Assembly: GCA_013003215.1 (NCBI GenBank)
Contig: JABDKD010000199.1
Span: 1 to 35,669, forward strand
Direction: 5' to 3'
Length of the DNA: 35,669 bases
Origin: Pyrinomonadaceae bacterium
GTDB lineage: Bacteria; Acidobacteriota; Blastocatellia; Pyrinomonadales; Pyrinomonadaceae
The notes beneath the pieces are model-generated. The model was given only the letters and a program-made list of their open reading frames with translations. It had not been told where the DNA came from and made no database searches. Numbering within the stretch: position 1 is the stretch's first letter; each line of letters starts with the position of its first letter. Position numbers and translations under genes: made by a program. Below, one piece after another: positions 24,073 to 32,485 of this stretch.

Positions 24073-27000
24073 TTCGATCCGAACAACGAGGTAATTGATG
24101 TCGCTGCCTCAGCCGTTTTTCTTCTAACGACCTGCATTCCCTTCGTCATGCCCTTGAAGATCTTGAGATTTCCAAGATCGTCAAAATATGAATAAAACAC
24201 GGGTACGGCCAAGAGCGTCAGCAGCAGACAAAGCGCCTGTCCGCCCACAATAAGTACACCCACTGAACGGTTTGTACCTGCTCCGGCACCGCGAGCAATA
24301 ACCAGCGGAGTCATTCCCGCGATCAGCGCGATCGTAGTCATCAGAATTGGCCGGAGGCGATCTTTATTACCTTTCAATATCGCGTCGTAACGCGAGTACC
24401 CCTGCTCGCGGAGCGTAGAAATATGGTCGATCACAAGAATCGCGTTCTTTTTAACCACTCCGAACAAAAGCAGGAATCCGAGACCGGAAAAGATGTTCAA
24501 TGTCTGCCCGGCAATTAGTATCGAAATGATTCCGAACGGCACGGCGATCGGCAATGTGAGCAGAATCGTGATCGGGTGTATAAATGATTCGAACTGAGCG
24601 GCGAGTACGATGTACATGAAGACAAAGGACAGCGAGATCGCGATCATGAAGTAGAAACCCGCCTTGCCCATTTCTTTTGACTGGCCAACATATCCCGATC
24701 TGTACGTTGACGGAAGATTCAGGCTCGCTACCGCGTTGTCGAGATCAGCGGTAATACTCGCCGCCGATCCTCCGGGACGGGTATTTGCGAGGATCGTCAC
24801 CTGGCGTTGACGGTTGATTCGTTCGATGGCGGAGGGACCGGTTCCCTCCTTCGCTTCGACTACATTGTCGAGGGTTACGGCTCCAAGTTTACTTGAAGGG
24901 ACGATCAGGCGGTTCAAGCCTTCCAGATCCGTACGATAATCGTTTCGGGCTCGCACATGGACTTCGTATTGCTCCGTTCCTTCGTTATAGGTTGTCGCTT
25001 GCTGACCGGCAACCAGTATGTTCAGCGCTTGTGAGATATCACCCACACGTACGCCGAGATCCGCTGCTTTTTCACGGTCGATCTCCAGCTGGACTTCAGG
25101 CTTCCCGCTGATCAATGTAGTGTCGACATCTACCGCATCGGGGTTCTTTTTGATCACTTCGATAAGCTGCTCAGAATACTCTTCAAGTTTCTTAAGGTCC
25201 GGACCGCCAATTACGAACTGGACGTTCGCATTTCGAAATCCCCCTCCCGAAAACGCCTGCACCTGTTGTACTGCCGCACGGAGATTATCGGGATACTTTG
25301 CAAGCAGCTCACGAGCCGCGACCATTAACTCGTCCTGAGATTTATCTCTTTCCGAAAGATCTGTAAGCCGTACATAAATTGTTCCGGCATTTACGGCAGA
25401 CGCCTGGCCGCCTCCCGCTGTGATCAAAGTATCTGTCACACCGGGGAGCTGTCGGATGTCGGTTGCAATCCGTTCAAAGAGCACTGAGGAAGCCTGCAAT
25501 GAGGTTCCTTCATCCGTGCGAAGCGAAACCTCGAACTGGGACTGGTCATCGACCGGCAGGAAGTTTTTTCCCACAAACATAAACAACGGAACGATGCTTA
25601 GGATTACCAACAGGCAGGCCGCTACGATCATCCAGCGGTTTTTCATCGAAAATATGAGCATCTGCTCGTATGTGTTTTCGATGAACCTGTAGACACGGGA
25701 ATCCTTACTCGTTTCCTCACCTGACTTTCCGTGACCGCTCGCACTCGAGTGCTCAAGTTCAGAATTTTGAGTTTCGAGTTCAGAGTTGTTGATTCCAGAT
25801 TTAGAACTTTCTTCGCTCTCTGAACTCTGATCTCTGAACTCTGAGCTCTCACCCTCTGAACCCTGAACTCTGAACTCTGAACTCTCTTCTTCCCCCTCTT
25901 CTTCCGCCCTCTTATCCCGGTTAAGCCGGATGATCCGCGCCGCGAGCATCGGTGTCAATGTAAACGAAACAAGCATCGAGATTCCGACAGCAAAAGCCGA
26001 AGTCAGACCGAACGACGACATAAACCTTCCGACAATTCCCTGCATGAAACCGATCGGGACAAATACCGCCATCAGCGAAAGAGTCGTTGCCAGGACCGCG
26101 AGACCGATCTCCCGTGTTCCCTCGATCGCGGCACGATATGGAGACATTCCCTTTTCTTCTATAAACCGATAGATGTTTTCGAGTACAACAATCGCGTCAT
26201 CGACGACGATTCCGACCATCAGTGTCAACGAAAGCATCGTGATCTGATTGAGGGTATAACCCATGGCGAACATCAGCCCGAAAGTTGAAACGATGGATGT
26301 GGGAATAGCGATTGCTGCGATTAGGGTCGAGCGCCAGTTCCACAGGAAGAGGAAGATGACTATAGTCGCCAGGATACTTCCGACTATCAAATGTTCCTCG
26401 ATCGACGCCAGCGAGGCCTCGATAAAGATCGAGTTATCTCCGATTATTTGGAGCTTAAAATCCTTGGGAAGTTCAGATCGGACCTCATCCAGGACCTCTT
26501 TGAGACTGTGGGCAACCGCGACGGTGTTTTCACCGGACTGCTTGGACACAATCAGTGTGACAGCGGGTTTGCCGTTGAGGAATGACTGCGAGCGAAGCTC
26601 TTCGCCTCCGTCCTCCACAGTTCCGATGTCCTTGACCTTCACCTCATAGCCGTTCCGGTTGGCAACAACTACGTTCTCAAAATCTTCAACCTCGCGGATT
26701 TTTCCGAGGGTCCGAATATTGATTTCACGTGCGCCTTCATCTAGTCTTCCACCCGGAAATTCCAGGTTCTGAACTCTGAGCGCGGCTGTAACTTCAACCG
26801 GAGTAACGTTATAAGAACGCATTTTGTCCGGGTCCACCCAAACATTTATTTGCCGTTCTCGACCGCCTACGATGGTTACCTGGCCAACGCCATTGATAGA
26901 CTCGATCCGCTCTTTGACCCTGTTCTTCGCAACATCGGTTACATCCCGAAGACTTTTTGGTGCCGAGACGACGATTCGCAGAACGGGTGCCGCGTCGGAG

Positions 27001-27398
27001 TCGAGCTTAAGAACCGTTGGCTGTTCAGCAGTTTCCGGCAGATCCGGAATGATCTGCTGAACACGGTTCTCGACCTCTTGGGCGGCCACATTTACATCCT
27101 TCTCAAGCTGGAACTGAACAAAGACACGCGAGAGCCCTTCGAGCGAGGTCGAACGCAACTCATCGATCCCGCTGACGGTATTTACCGACTCCTCGATCTT
27201 CTCGGTTATCTCGGTTTCAATCTCCTGGGGAGACGAACCCGGGTTGATGGTCGTAATCGTGATCGTCGGAAAATCGACCTTTGGAAACAGGTCAACCCCG
27301 AGCGAAAAAAACGAAAACGCTCCGACGACCATCAACGACAAAATCAACATCGTCGCGAATACCGGCCGTTTAACACATATTTCTGCTAACCACTGCAT
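24069..27398 (-). CDS. RND efflux pump permease (HAE1/AcrB family) with repeat-derived linker
   Basis: A 1109-residue inner-membrane RND transporter. It opens MQWLAEICVKRPVFATML, with the porter domain segments FPKVDFPTITI and NPGSSPQEIE. TM4 carries the proton-relay aspartates in GIVVDDAIVVLENIYR, and the second half repeats the layout (GVVKKNAILVIDHI). Drug/proton antiport with the MFP upstream and TolC downstream is expected. The cytoplasmic linker between TM6 and TM7 (about residues 495-570) is enlarged to about 75 residues. Residues 504-549 are encoded by inverted 7-nt repeats (25752-25889), yielding NSELETQ-like heptads rich in Ser/Glu. The frame stays open, so the gene is probably functional. 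Confidence 0.94.
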   Translation of the reverse strand: MQWLAEICVKRPVFATMLILSLMVVGAFSFFSLGVDLFPKVDFPTITITTINPGSSPQEIETEITEKIEESVNTVSGIDELRSTSLEGLSRVFVQFQLEKDVNVAAQEVENRVQQIIPDLPETAEQPTVLKLDSDAAPVLRIVVSAPKSLRDVTDVAKNRVKERIESINGVGQVTIVGGRERQINVWVDPDKMRSYNVTPVEVTAALRVQNLEFPGGRLDEGAREINIRTLGKIREVEDFENVVVANRNGYEVKVKDIGTVEDGGEELRSQSFLNGKPAVTLIVSKQSGENTVAVAHSLKEVLDEVRSELPKDFKLQIIGDNSIFIEASLASIEEHLIVGSILATIVIFLFLWNWRSTLIAAIAIPTSIVSTFGLMFAMGYTLNQITMLSLTLMVGIVVDDAIVVLENIYRFIEEKGMSPYRAAIEGTREIGLAVLATTLSLMAVFVPIGFMQGIVGRFMSSFGLTSAFAVGISMLVSFTLTPMLAARIIRLNRDKRAEEEGEEESSEFRVQGSEGESSEFRDQSSESEESSKSGINNSELETQNSELEHSSASGHGKSGEETSKDSRVYRFIENTYEQMLIFSMKNRWMIVAACLLVILSIVPLFMFVGKNFLPVDDQSQFEVSLRTDEGTSLQASSVLFERIATDIRQLPGVTDTLITAGGGQASAVNAGTIYVRLTDLSERDKSQDELMVAARELLAKYPDNLRAAVQQVQAFSGGGFRNANVQFVIGGPDLKKLEEYSEQLIEVIKKNPDAVDVDTTLISGKPEVQLEIDREKAADLGVRVGDISQALNILVAGQQATTYNEGTEQYEVHVRARNDYRTDLEGLNRLIVPSSKLGAVTLDNVVEAKEGTGPSAIERINRQRQVTILANTRPGGSAASITADLDNAVASLNLPSTYRSGYVGQSKEMGKAGFYFMIAISLSFVFMYIVLAAQFESFIHPITILLTLPIAVPFGIISILIAGQTLNIFSGLGFLLLFGVVKKNAILVIDHISTLREQGYSRYDAILKGNKDRLRPILMTTIALIAGMTPLVIARGAGAGTNRSVGVLIVGGQALCLLLTLLAVPVFYSYFDDLGNLKIFKGMTKGMQVVRRKTAEAATSITSLFGSK
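25752..25889. repeat. Inverted 7-nt repeat element inside the RND gene
   Basis: The left arm (25752 to about 25789) contains GAGTTTC GAGTTCA GAGTTGT units. The right arm (about 25816-25889) contains about ten TCTGAAC-type units in the opposite orientation. The element lies wholly within the RND coding sequence without breaking the frame. Confidence 0.82.
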
Positions 27399-27403
27399 GA
27401 TTT

Positions 27404-27435
27404 AGTTCCAAGTCTCAAGTTTCAAGTTTCAAGTT
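27404..27435. repeat. Left 7-nt repeat arm flanking the broken four-helix-bundle gene
   Basis: Copies of CAAGTTT in tandem. AGTTTCAAGTTTCAAGTT at 27418-27435 is the perfect 18-bp inverted counterpart of 27933-27950. The arm begins 5 bp upstream of the RND start codon and contains the stop codon of the pseudogene reading frame (27429-27431). Confidence 0.85.
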
Positions 27436-27828
27436 CGCTGCTTGTATTTTCGACCCTTTATTCCCGATCGTTTGAGAAAACCAATTAGTCCGGAAATCAC
27501 TTTACTGTTTTCAGTTGCAAGACTTTTCAACAACCGAAACTCATTTTCATCTATATATTCTTGGTCTCTCGCGACGTATAACTGTGCTCTGACTTCTCCA
27601 ATCGATCCTTTTGCAATCGAAAGAAAGTTAATAAAACTCCTTGTTTCCGTCACGTTCAAACCCTTCGGCAATGTTCAACATAACTGACACTGCCGATTTC
27701 CTGATTTGATTTATCAATGCAAAATCTCTAGAGAATCCTTCCTTTTTCGTTATTCGATATACGTGAGAAGTGACTACTCTAGCCTTCTTCCAGCACTATA
27801 ATTCTTCAAAGTTCTTAACTGTCGCCAT
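27429..27828 (-). pseudogene. Broken four-helix-bundle protein gene (S23/IVP type)
   Basis: From an ATG at 27828, preceded by a strong GGAGGAC, the minus strand reads MATVKNFEEL, a TAG stop (27798-27796), then CWKKARVVTSHVYRI, LINQIRKSAVSVMLNIAEGF and RDGNKEF. A frame change of one base in a T4 run (27633-27636) is then needed to reach INFLSIAKGSIGEVRAQLYV and the C terminus at 27429. The rebuilt product of about 132 residues is a typical four-helix-bundle protein of the 23S rRNA intervening-sequence type (FEELxCWKKAR, SVxxNIAEGF, FLxIAKGSxxE). TAG probably replaced CAG or GAG. An 80-residue downstream frame remains open but lacks the first two helices. The gene separates the MFP and RND genes and is bracketed by inverted heptamer repeats. 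Confidence 0.88.
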
Positions 27829-27919
27829 CTTTGTCCTCCGTAATTACGTGTTACTTCAAACAAACATGAACCTCCTTCTATCCTCTGTCTGTACCCAAAA
27901 CATGTCCCAGGTAACAAAA

Positions 27920-27950
27920 ACTTGAAACCTGGAACTTGAAACTTGAAACT
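27920..27950. repeat. Right 7-nt repeat arm flanking the broken four-helix-bundle gene
   Basis: ACTTGAAACCTGGAACTTG followed by two further copies of AAACTTG-type heptamers. AACTTGAAACTTGAAACT (27933-27950) matches 27418-27435 perfectly as an inverted repeat. It lies 17 bp from the stop of the adaptor gene. Confidence 0.85.
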
Positions 27951-27967
27951 GCGGCTGACGCTCCGCG

Positions 27968-29287
27968 TCACTGCGCAACAATACTTCCGTCCGTAAGCTT
28001 TTCGACATTCGTAACCGCTACCGTTTCGTTCTCTTGAAGCCCCTGCTTGATCTCGATCATGTCGTCTTCTAGCAGTCCGACCTTCACCTGTCTTTCAAGT
28101 GCCACACCGTCTTTGATGATAAAAACGACATTCCGCTCGCCTAAAGCACGCACTGCTTTGGCTGGAACCATGACGGCTGGGGCAGGTTTTGATTGAGTGA
28201 TTCTCACAGTCGCAAACTGTCCCGGTTTCAGCATCCCGTTGACGTTATCAACTTCGGCCTCGACCGTTAGGGTCCTCGATTGCGGATTCAGGCTGGGCAG
28301 TATTCGCGTGACCGTACCGGCGAATTTTCGATCCGGATAAGCGGAGACCTGCGCGGAAACGCCTTGTCCGACCGCCACCTTTCCGATCGACTGCTCCGGG
28401 ACATCGATCTTAAGTCGAAGAACCGCGGTCCTAACGATCGTTGCCAGTTTCGCGTTGGGTTGGTTTGGAGAAATGAATTCACCGGGGTCAGCGTTTCGTT
28501 CCGAAATGTAGCCGCTGATTGGCGCATAGATCGTGTTGTCGCGAACGGCTTTTTCCGCCTGTGCGACCTGAGTTTCGGCTGTCGCAACCGCTGCGTTTGC
28601 GTTACCCACCTGCGTCCTCGCAACACTCACTGCCTTCTCGGCAGACGTAATCGCCTTTATCGCTACCGCAGCATTTGACCGCGCTTCAGCGAGTTGACCG
28701 CGGAGCCCATCCCTGGCCGCCTTTTTCTGGTCATAGACCGACCTCGAGACATCGCCTGACTCCAAAAGCTGCGTGTAACGGATAAGCTCCTTCTCAGCGA
28801 GGTCAAGCTGCGCCGTGACGCTAATCACCTGAGAGAAGTCCTTAATCGCAAACGTTTCGCCATCTTTTACCCCGAGCCTGATCTGTGCCTGTCTGAGGTT
28901 CGCAATTGCCTGTTCGACCCCGGCTTCGGCTTGCTTCACAGTTTTTCTCGCTTGGTTCGCCTGTGCCTTCGCTTGATTCAGTCGGATTCTGGCGTCACCG
29001 GCGTCGAGTTCTACCATCGGTGCGCCCTTTCGTACGTAGCTTCCGACATCGAAATTCACCCGAACAATCTTGCCGCCAATTGTTGGCGCGACATTCGACT
29101 CGGCATCACTGGCAAGAGTACCGGTAGCCTCGAAATAGGTAGGAATCTCAACCGTTTTTGCGAGTTCAGTTTTCACTTCGACCCGCGCGTTTTCAGTCCC
29201 GGTGTTCGAGTTGCCACTCTCGGATCCTGAACCGCCACAGGCGGCAACGAATACTGCGATGATAATTATGAAAAGATACTTCTTCAT
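27968..29287 (-). CDS. RND efflux periplasmic adaptor (MFP/HlyD family lipoprotein)
   Basis: A 439-residue membrane fusion protein. The start at 29287 gives a lipoprotein signal ending VAAC with Cys17 lipidated. A Ser/Asn/Gly linker follows, then the barrel/lipoyl half (APTIGGKIVRVNFDVGSYVRKGAPMVELD, in parts GGKIVRVNFDVG and VRKGAPMVELD). A long coiled-coil hairpin spans about 105-250 (alanine-rich, QANQARKTVKQAEAGVEQAI), then the second lipoyl half (YAPISGYISERNADPGEFI) and the beta-barrel and membrane-proximal domains. It links the RND permease to TolC. It follows the tetR stop by 16 nt. The coiled coil is longer than in AcrA. Confidence 0.92.
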   Translation of the reverse strand: MKKYLFIIIIAVFVAACGGSGSESGNSNTGTENARVEVKTELAKTVEIPTYFEATGTLASDAESNVAPTIGGKIVRVNFDVGSYVRKGAPMVELDAGDARIRLNQAKAQANQARKTVKQAEAGVEQAIANLRQAQIRLGVKDGETFAIKDFSQVISVTAQLDLAEKELIRYTQLLESGDVSRSVYDQKKAARDGLRGQLAEARSNAAVAIKAITSAEKAVSVARTQVGNANAAVATAETQVAQAEKAVRDNTIYAPISGYISERNADPGEFISPNQPNAKLATIVRTAVLRLKIDVPEQSIGKVAVGQGVSAQVSAYPDRKFAGTVTRILPSLNPQSRTLTVEAEVDNVNGMLKPGQFATVRITQSKPAPAVMVPAKAVRALGERNVVFIIKDGVALERQVKVGLLEDDMIEIKQGLQENETVAVTNVEKLTDGSIVAQ

Positions 29288-29303
29288 TGCGTTGGAATTA
29301 CCC

Positions 29304-29996
29304 CTAACTCTGTACTTGCGTAGAATTCTGCTCATCGGATGATGAGTCCTTTTTTCTGATCCCGTCCAACAGCACTGTCGCGAATTCTTTTGCCGCTCTT
29401 TCGTTCGAGACCTTCAGAAGCTTCTGATCTTTGTCCCAAATAATATTTGTCATTGAATGATGGATGAACATACCCGAGAAGGCTCGAACGACGATCTTTG
29501 GATTCACTTCTCTGAAGGCACCATCCTTTTGCCGCTCCTCTATGTATTCACCAATACTCTCGTAGATAGTCGTTACGTAACTGTCAAAAAACGTCCGTGC
29601 CATTGCATGGCCTTCGAGGGCCGAATGTAAGAGCAGCCTGATGAACTCTGTGTCCTGGCGGTGATGATTCAATGCATTCAAGGCGAGGTGATAAAAGACG
29701 CCGAAGTCATTTTTTGCCTCAACAAAATCGCTAAGAACCGACATCGGGCTCTCCATCCCAAGGCTGCAGGCCTTGTGATCGATTATGTCGGTGTAAAGCT
29801 GATCCTTGTTCTCAAAGTGCTTGAAGACCATAGCCTCCGAAACGCCCGCTTCTTCAGCGATCCGCTTCGTTGTGGTACCGGAAAAACCATGCTTGGAAAA
29901 AAGATGCATCGCCACTTCAAGTAGCTGCTGTCGGCGCTCATCTCCCGCCATTCTGTGTATCGTGTTGTCCGCTGCTCCGACCAAATCACTCTCCAT
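29304..29996 (-). CDS. TetR/AcrR family repressor of the efflux operon
   Basis: A 230-residue TetR-type regulator. The helix-turn-helix is RRQQLLEVAMHLFSKHGF, then TTTKRIAEEAGVSEAMVFKHF and ENKDQLY (about residues 21-70). The C-terminal ligand domain resembles AcrR-like regulators of RND pumps. The ATG at 29996 is adopted; an internal ATG at 29951 (MAGDERRQQ) would remove 15 residues and is equally compatible with the family. It is first in the efflux operon and sits 10 bp from a perfect palindrome that is probably its own operator. The sequence after 215 (KKDSSSDEQNSTQVQS) is a disordered tail. Confidence 0.9.
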   Translation of the reverse strand: MESDLVGAADNTIHRMAGDERRQQLLEVAMHLFSKHGFSGTTTKRIAEEAGVSEAMVFKHFENKDQLYTDIIDHKACSLGMESPMSVLSDFVEAKNDFGVFYHLALNALNHHRQDTEFIRLLLHSALEGHAMARTFFDSYVTTIYESIGEYIEERQKDGAFREVNPKIVVRAFSGMFIHHSMTNIIWDKDQKLLKVSNERAAKEFATVLLDGIRKKDSSSDEQNSTQVQS

Positions 29997-30001
29997 CCAT
30001 C

Positions 30002-30034
30002 ATATTAGTAAGTACTTACTCACCGTGTGAGAAT
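30002..30034 (-). promoter_or_regulatory. Efflux operon promoter and TetR operator
   Basis: AGTAAGTACTTACT (30007-30020) is a perfect 14-bp palindrome. A possible promoter on the minus strand, CTCACA with an 18-bp spacer and TAATAT (30007-30002), would place the operator in the spacer, and transcription would begin at or next to the tetR ATG. The palindrome is strong evidence; the promoter hexamers are weaker. Confidence 0.65.
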
Positions 30035-30067
30035 CGCATTTGGGGGGGGAGGGTGTCAAGGGCTGCG

Positions 30068-30157
30068 GAGATTAGAGATTAGAGATCAGAGTTTAGAGAT
30101 CAGAGTTTAGAGATCAGAGTTTAGGGTTCTGAGGTCTGAGGCCCGAGGTCTGAGGAA
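30068..30157. repeat. 7-nt degenerate tandem repeat
   Basis: About twelve heptamers: GATTAGA, then alternating GATCAGA and GTTTAGA (a 14-nt higher-order unit), grading into GGTCTGA and GGCCCGA. The tract lies upstream of the efflux tetR gene in a 505-bp non-coding region (29997-30501). Confidence 0.8.
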
Positions 30158-30218
30158 GGGACGAGGGTCAAACTACACGCTCCAACTCAGATCGCAACCA
30201 CTATAAACGCGAAGGACC

Positions 30219-30306
30219 GCGGACATCCCTGTCCGCTCTAGCGCTAGCGAGACCAGCGTAAATAATCTCTGACCAATGCCGAGTAAACCGCGGACATCCT
30301 GTCCGT
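30219..30306. repeat. Two GCGGACA hairpins
   Basis: GCGGACA-TCCC-TGTCCGC (30219-30236) and CGGACA-TCC-TGTCCG (30291-30305) are near-identical hairpins 54 bp apart, each preceded by an ACC or AACC. A related GCGGACGG/CCGTCCGC structure occurs near 20612-20628. No coding sequence overlaps them. The stretch 30310-30435 holds further short GC-rich dyads (GGCCC-TTCCA-GGGCC) but no gene. Confidence 0.65.
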
Positions 30307-30438
30307 TTAAGCAAAGCGAAACCTCTAAGGCATGAAGGCCCTTCCAGGGCCAAGACGTTTTTTCATTATCTGACCAGAGGCTGCGCGCTTCGCGCTTACC
30401 ACTGGCTATGTTACTGCCGCGCTTTCAGCGCTACTCCA

Positions 30439-30496
30439 GGTCTTAGTTCTTAGTTCTTAGTTCTTAGTTCTTAGTTCTTAGTTCTTAGTTCTTAGT
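30439..30496. repeat. 7-nt tandem repeat (GTTCTTA)n
   Basis: Seven to eight nearly perfect copies of GTTCTTA. The tract ends about 6 bp from the stop codon of the asparagine synthase gene (30502, minus strand). Confidence 0.9.
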
Positions 30497-30501
30497 GCAG
30501 A

Positions 30502-32409
30502 CTACCGCTTCACTTTCATAAAGTTCTCATACCACAGCTCAAAGACGAGCAGTGTCCATAACTGCTTGTAGTGATTGGCGATTCCCTGCTCATGCTCTCG
30601 CATTAACTGTTGAATGTAGTCATAGTTAAACAGGTCCTGGATGATGATACGGCTCGGGGAGAGCATGTCACGCATCAAGGGATTGAGGGTTCCTTTGAGC
30701 CATTCGGCAACCGGCATCCCAAAACCCTTTTTCTTTCGATTGATGATGTCGGCAGGGAGTATGTCAGCGACAGCTTTTTTTAAAATGTACTTGGTCGAGC
30801 TGCCTTTCAGCTTATAATCCGCAGGCAGCGAAGCTGCAAATTCAGCGACTCTGTGGTCCAGAAACGGTGCGCGGACTTCTAGGGAAACGGCCATGCTGGC
30901 ACGGTCTACTTTCGTAAGGATGTCCTCGGCGAGATAGAAATTCATATCCAAAAACTGCATCTGCTCGATCCGGTTTGTTGCGTCGCACTCGGAAAGCATC
31001 GCCTTGGCACGCTGGTACACATCAATATCTTTCGTGACGTACTGCACGTTATCGGTCAGTAGTTGCTCTTTCTGATCCCCGCTAAAGGAGCCGAACCATG
31101 AATGATGCCGCTTCACAAGATCATAGTCGGCGGAAGAAACGAACCTCTTTGCCTTGTAGTCGAATGAGAGGTTGTCCGTGCTCGTCGCCAGATTATTCAC
31201 GATCGGCTTTATAACTCCGGACTTAACAAACCCGGGGATCGCGTCATAAACCCGAGCCATCTTGTGTCCGTAATAGGTCGGGTAACCCGCAAAGATCTCG
31301 TCACCGCCATCTCCACCCAATGCCACCGTTACGTGTTCGCGTACAAACCGCGAGAGCAGGAATGTGGGTATCATCGAACCGTCTGACATTGGTTCATCGA
31401 GCCAACCGCCTATCTCGCTGATCAACTTCCTGGCCGTGTTAACACTGAGGCGGTCTTCGTAATGTTCCGAACCGATGTGTTCAGCAACTTGTCTCGCATA
31501 CTCAGATTCATCAAAGGAGTCCTCTTCGAATCCGATCGAAAACGTTTTGACTTTCTTCGAGCTGTTCTGCTGAGCGAGTGCCGCCACAGTTGAGGAATCG
31601 ACACCGCCCGAAAGCAACACTCCGAGGGGAACGTCAGAAACCAGTTTTTCTTTTACCGAAACCGAGAGAAGGTCTTTTAGCTCCTTGGCCGCATCATCGA
31701 TTCCGAGGTTCTCATTTTTCTTCTCAAAGCTGAGATTCCAATAGGGAATTGTCTTGATTTTGCCGGCTTCCCAAACGAGCTGGTGAGCTGCCGGGAGTTT
31801 GCTGATTCCCTTAAATATCGAAAGCGGAGCCGGCACATAGTCGTACGACAGATAATGATGAAGTGCATTCGGATCGATTACAGGCGAAATCTTGGGATGC
31901 GTCAGGAGTACCTTCGGCTCAGATGCGAAGAACAACTTCTCATCGAAAGTCCCGTAATAGAGTGGCTTTTCGCCAAATCTATCCCTTGCGAGGATCAGCT
32001 TTTCGAGCTTTGTATCCCATAGTGCTATGGCAAACATGCCGTTTAACACATCTAGGAATGCTTCCCCGAGTTCGTCGTAGAGATGCGGAATTACTTCGGT
32101 GTCGGAACGAGTATAGAATTTGTGACCTCTTTCCTCGAGGCCTTTGCGGAGCTCACGGTAATTGTAGATCTCACCGTTCATCACAACGATGACGCTCTTA
32201 TCCTGGTTCCAAACAGGCTGGTCCCCGGTTTCGAGATCGATCACGGCAAGACGCCGCATTCCAAGAGCTACACCTTGTCCGAGCCAGACCCCTTCTGCGT
32301 CGGGCCCCCTGTGCCACATACTGTCGCACATTGACGAAAGCAGCACCTCGTCGCCAAACATCGGCGGCCGTTTAGGATCTAAGTAAGCCCAACCTGCAAT
32401 TCCACACAT
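30502..32409 (-). CDS. asnB: Asparagine synthase (glutamine-hydrolysing)
   Basis: A 635-residue class II glutamine amidotransferase/asparagine synthetase. Cys2 of MCGIAGWAYL is the glutaminase nucleophile. RRLAVIDL (52-59) and NGEIYNY (78-84) complete the N-terminal domain. The synthetase domain has the PP-loop SGGVDSS at 267-273, GGDGGDEIFAGYPTYYG, and DRASMAVSLEVRAPFLDH. It makes asparagine or, in sugar-polymer clusters, amidates or transfers nitrogen to another acceptor. It lies after a glycosyltransferase and a methyltransferase, so a surface-polysaccharide role is possible. Length is typical of the 600-650 residue group found in such clusters. Confidence 0.92.
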   Translation of the reverse strand: MCGIAGWAYLDPKRPPMFGDEVLLSSMCDSMWHRGPDAEGVWLGQGVALGMRRLAVIDLETGDQPVWNQDKSVIVVMNGEIYNYRELRKGLEERGHKFYTRSDTEVIPHLYDELGEAFLDVLNGMFAIALWDTKLEKLILARDRFGEKPLYYGTFDEKLFFASEPKVLLTHPKISPVIDPNALHHYLSYDYVPAPLSIFKGISKLPAAHQLVWEAGKIKTIPYWNLSFEKKNENLGIDDAAKELKDLLSVSVKEKLVSDVPLGVLLSGGVDSSTVAALAQQNSSKKVKTFSIGFEEDSFDESEYARQVAEHIGSEHYEDRLSVNTARKLISEIGGWLDEPMSDGSMIPTFLLSRFVREHVTVALGGDGGDEIFAGYPTYYGHKMARVYDAIPGFVKSGVIKPIVNNLATSTDNLSFDYKAKRFVSSADYDLVKRHHSWFGSFSGDQKEQLLTDNVQYVTKDIDVYQRAKAMLSECDATNRIEQMQFLDMNFYLAEDILTKVDRASMAVSLEVRAPFLDHRVAEFAASLPADYKLKGSSTKYILKKAVADILPADIINRKKKGFGMPVAEWLKGTLNPLMRDMLSPSRIIIQDLFNYDYIQQLMREHEQGIANHYKQLWTLLVFELWYENFMKVKR

Positions 32410-32485
32410 TTCGAATTATGACGTCGGACCAACGCCGGATACAAAGAAGCTCACAACGGCTGAGGAACCGTAAAGCGATAATGGA

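Noticed and set aside
27633-27636. Programmed frameshift in the four-helix-bundle gene
   Set aside because: The T4 run is short, no stimulatory structure was seen, and the same gene also has a nonsense codon, so decay is the simpler explanation.
30439-30496. CRISPR array
   Set aside because: The heptamers are contiguous with no spacers, and no cas gene is present; the same holds for all other repeat tracts in the window.
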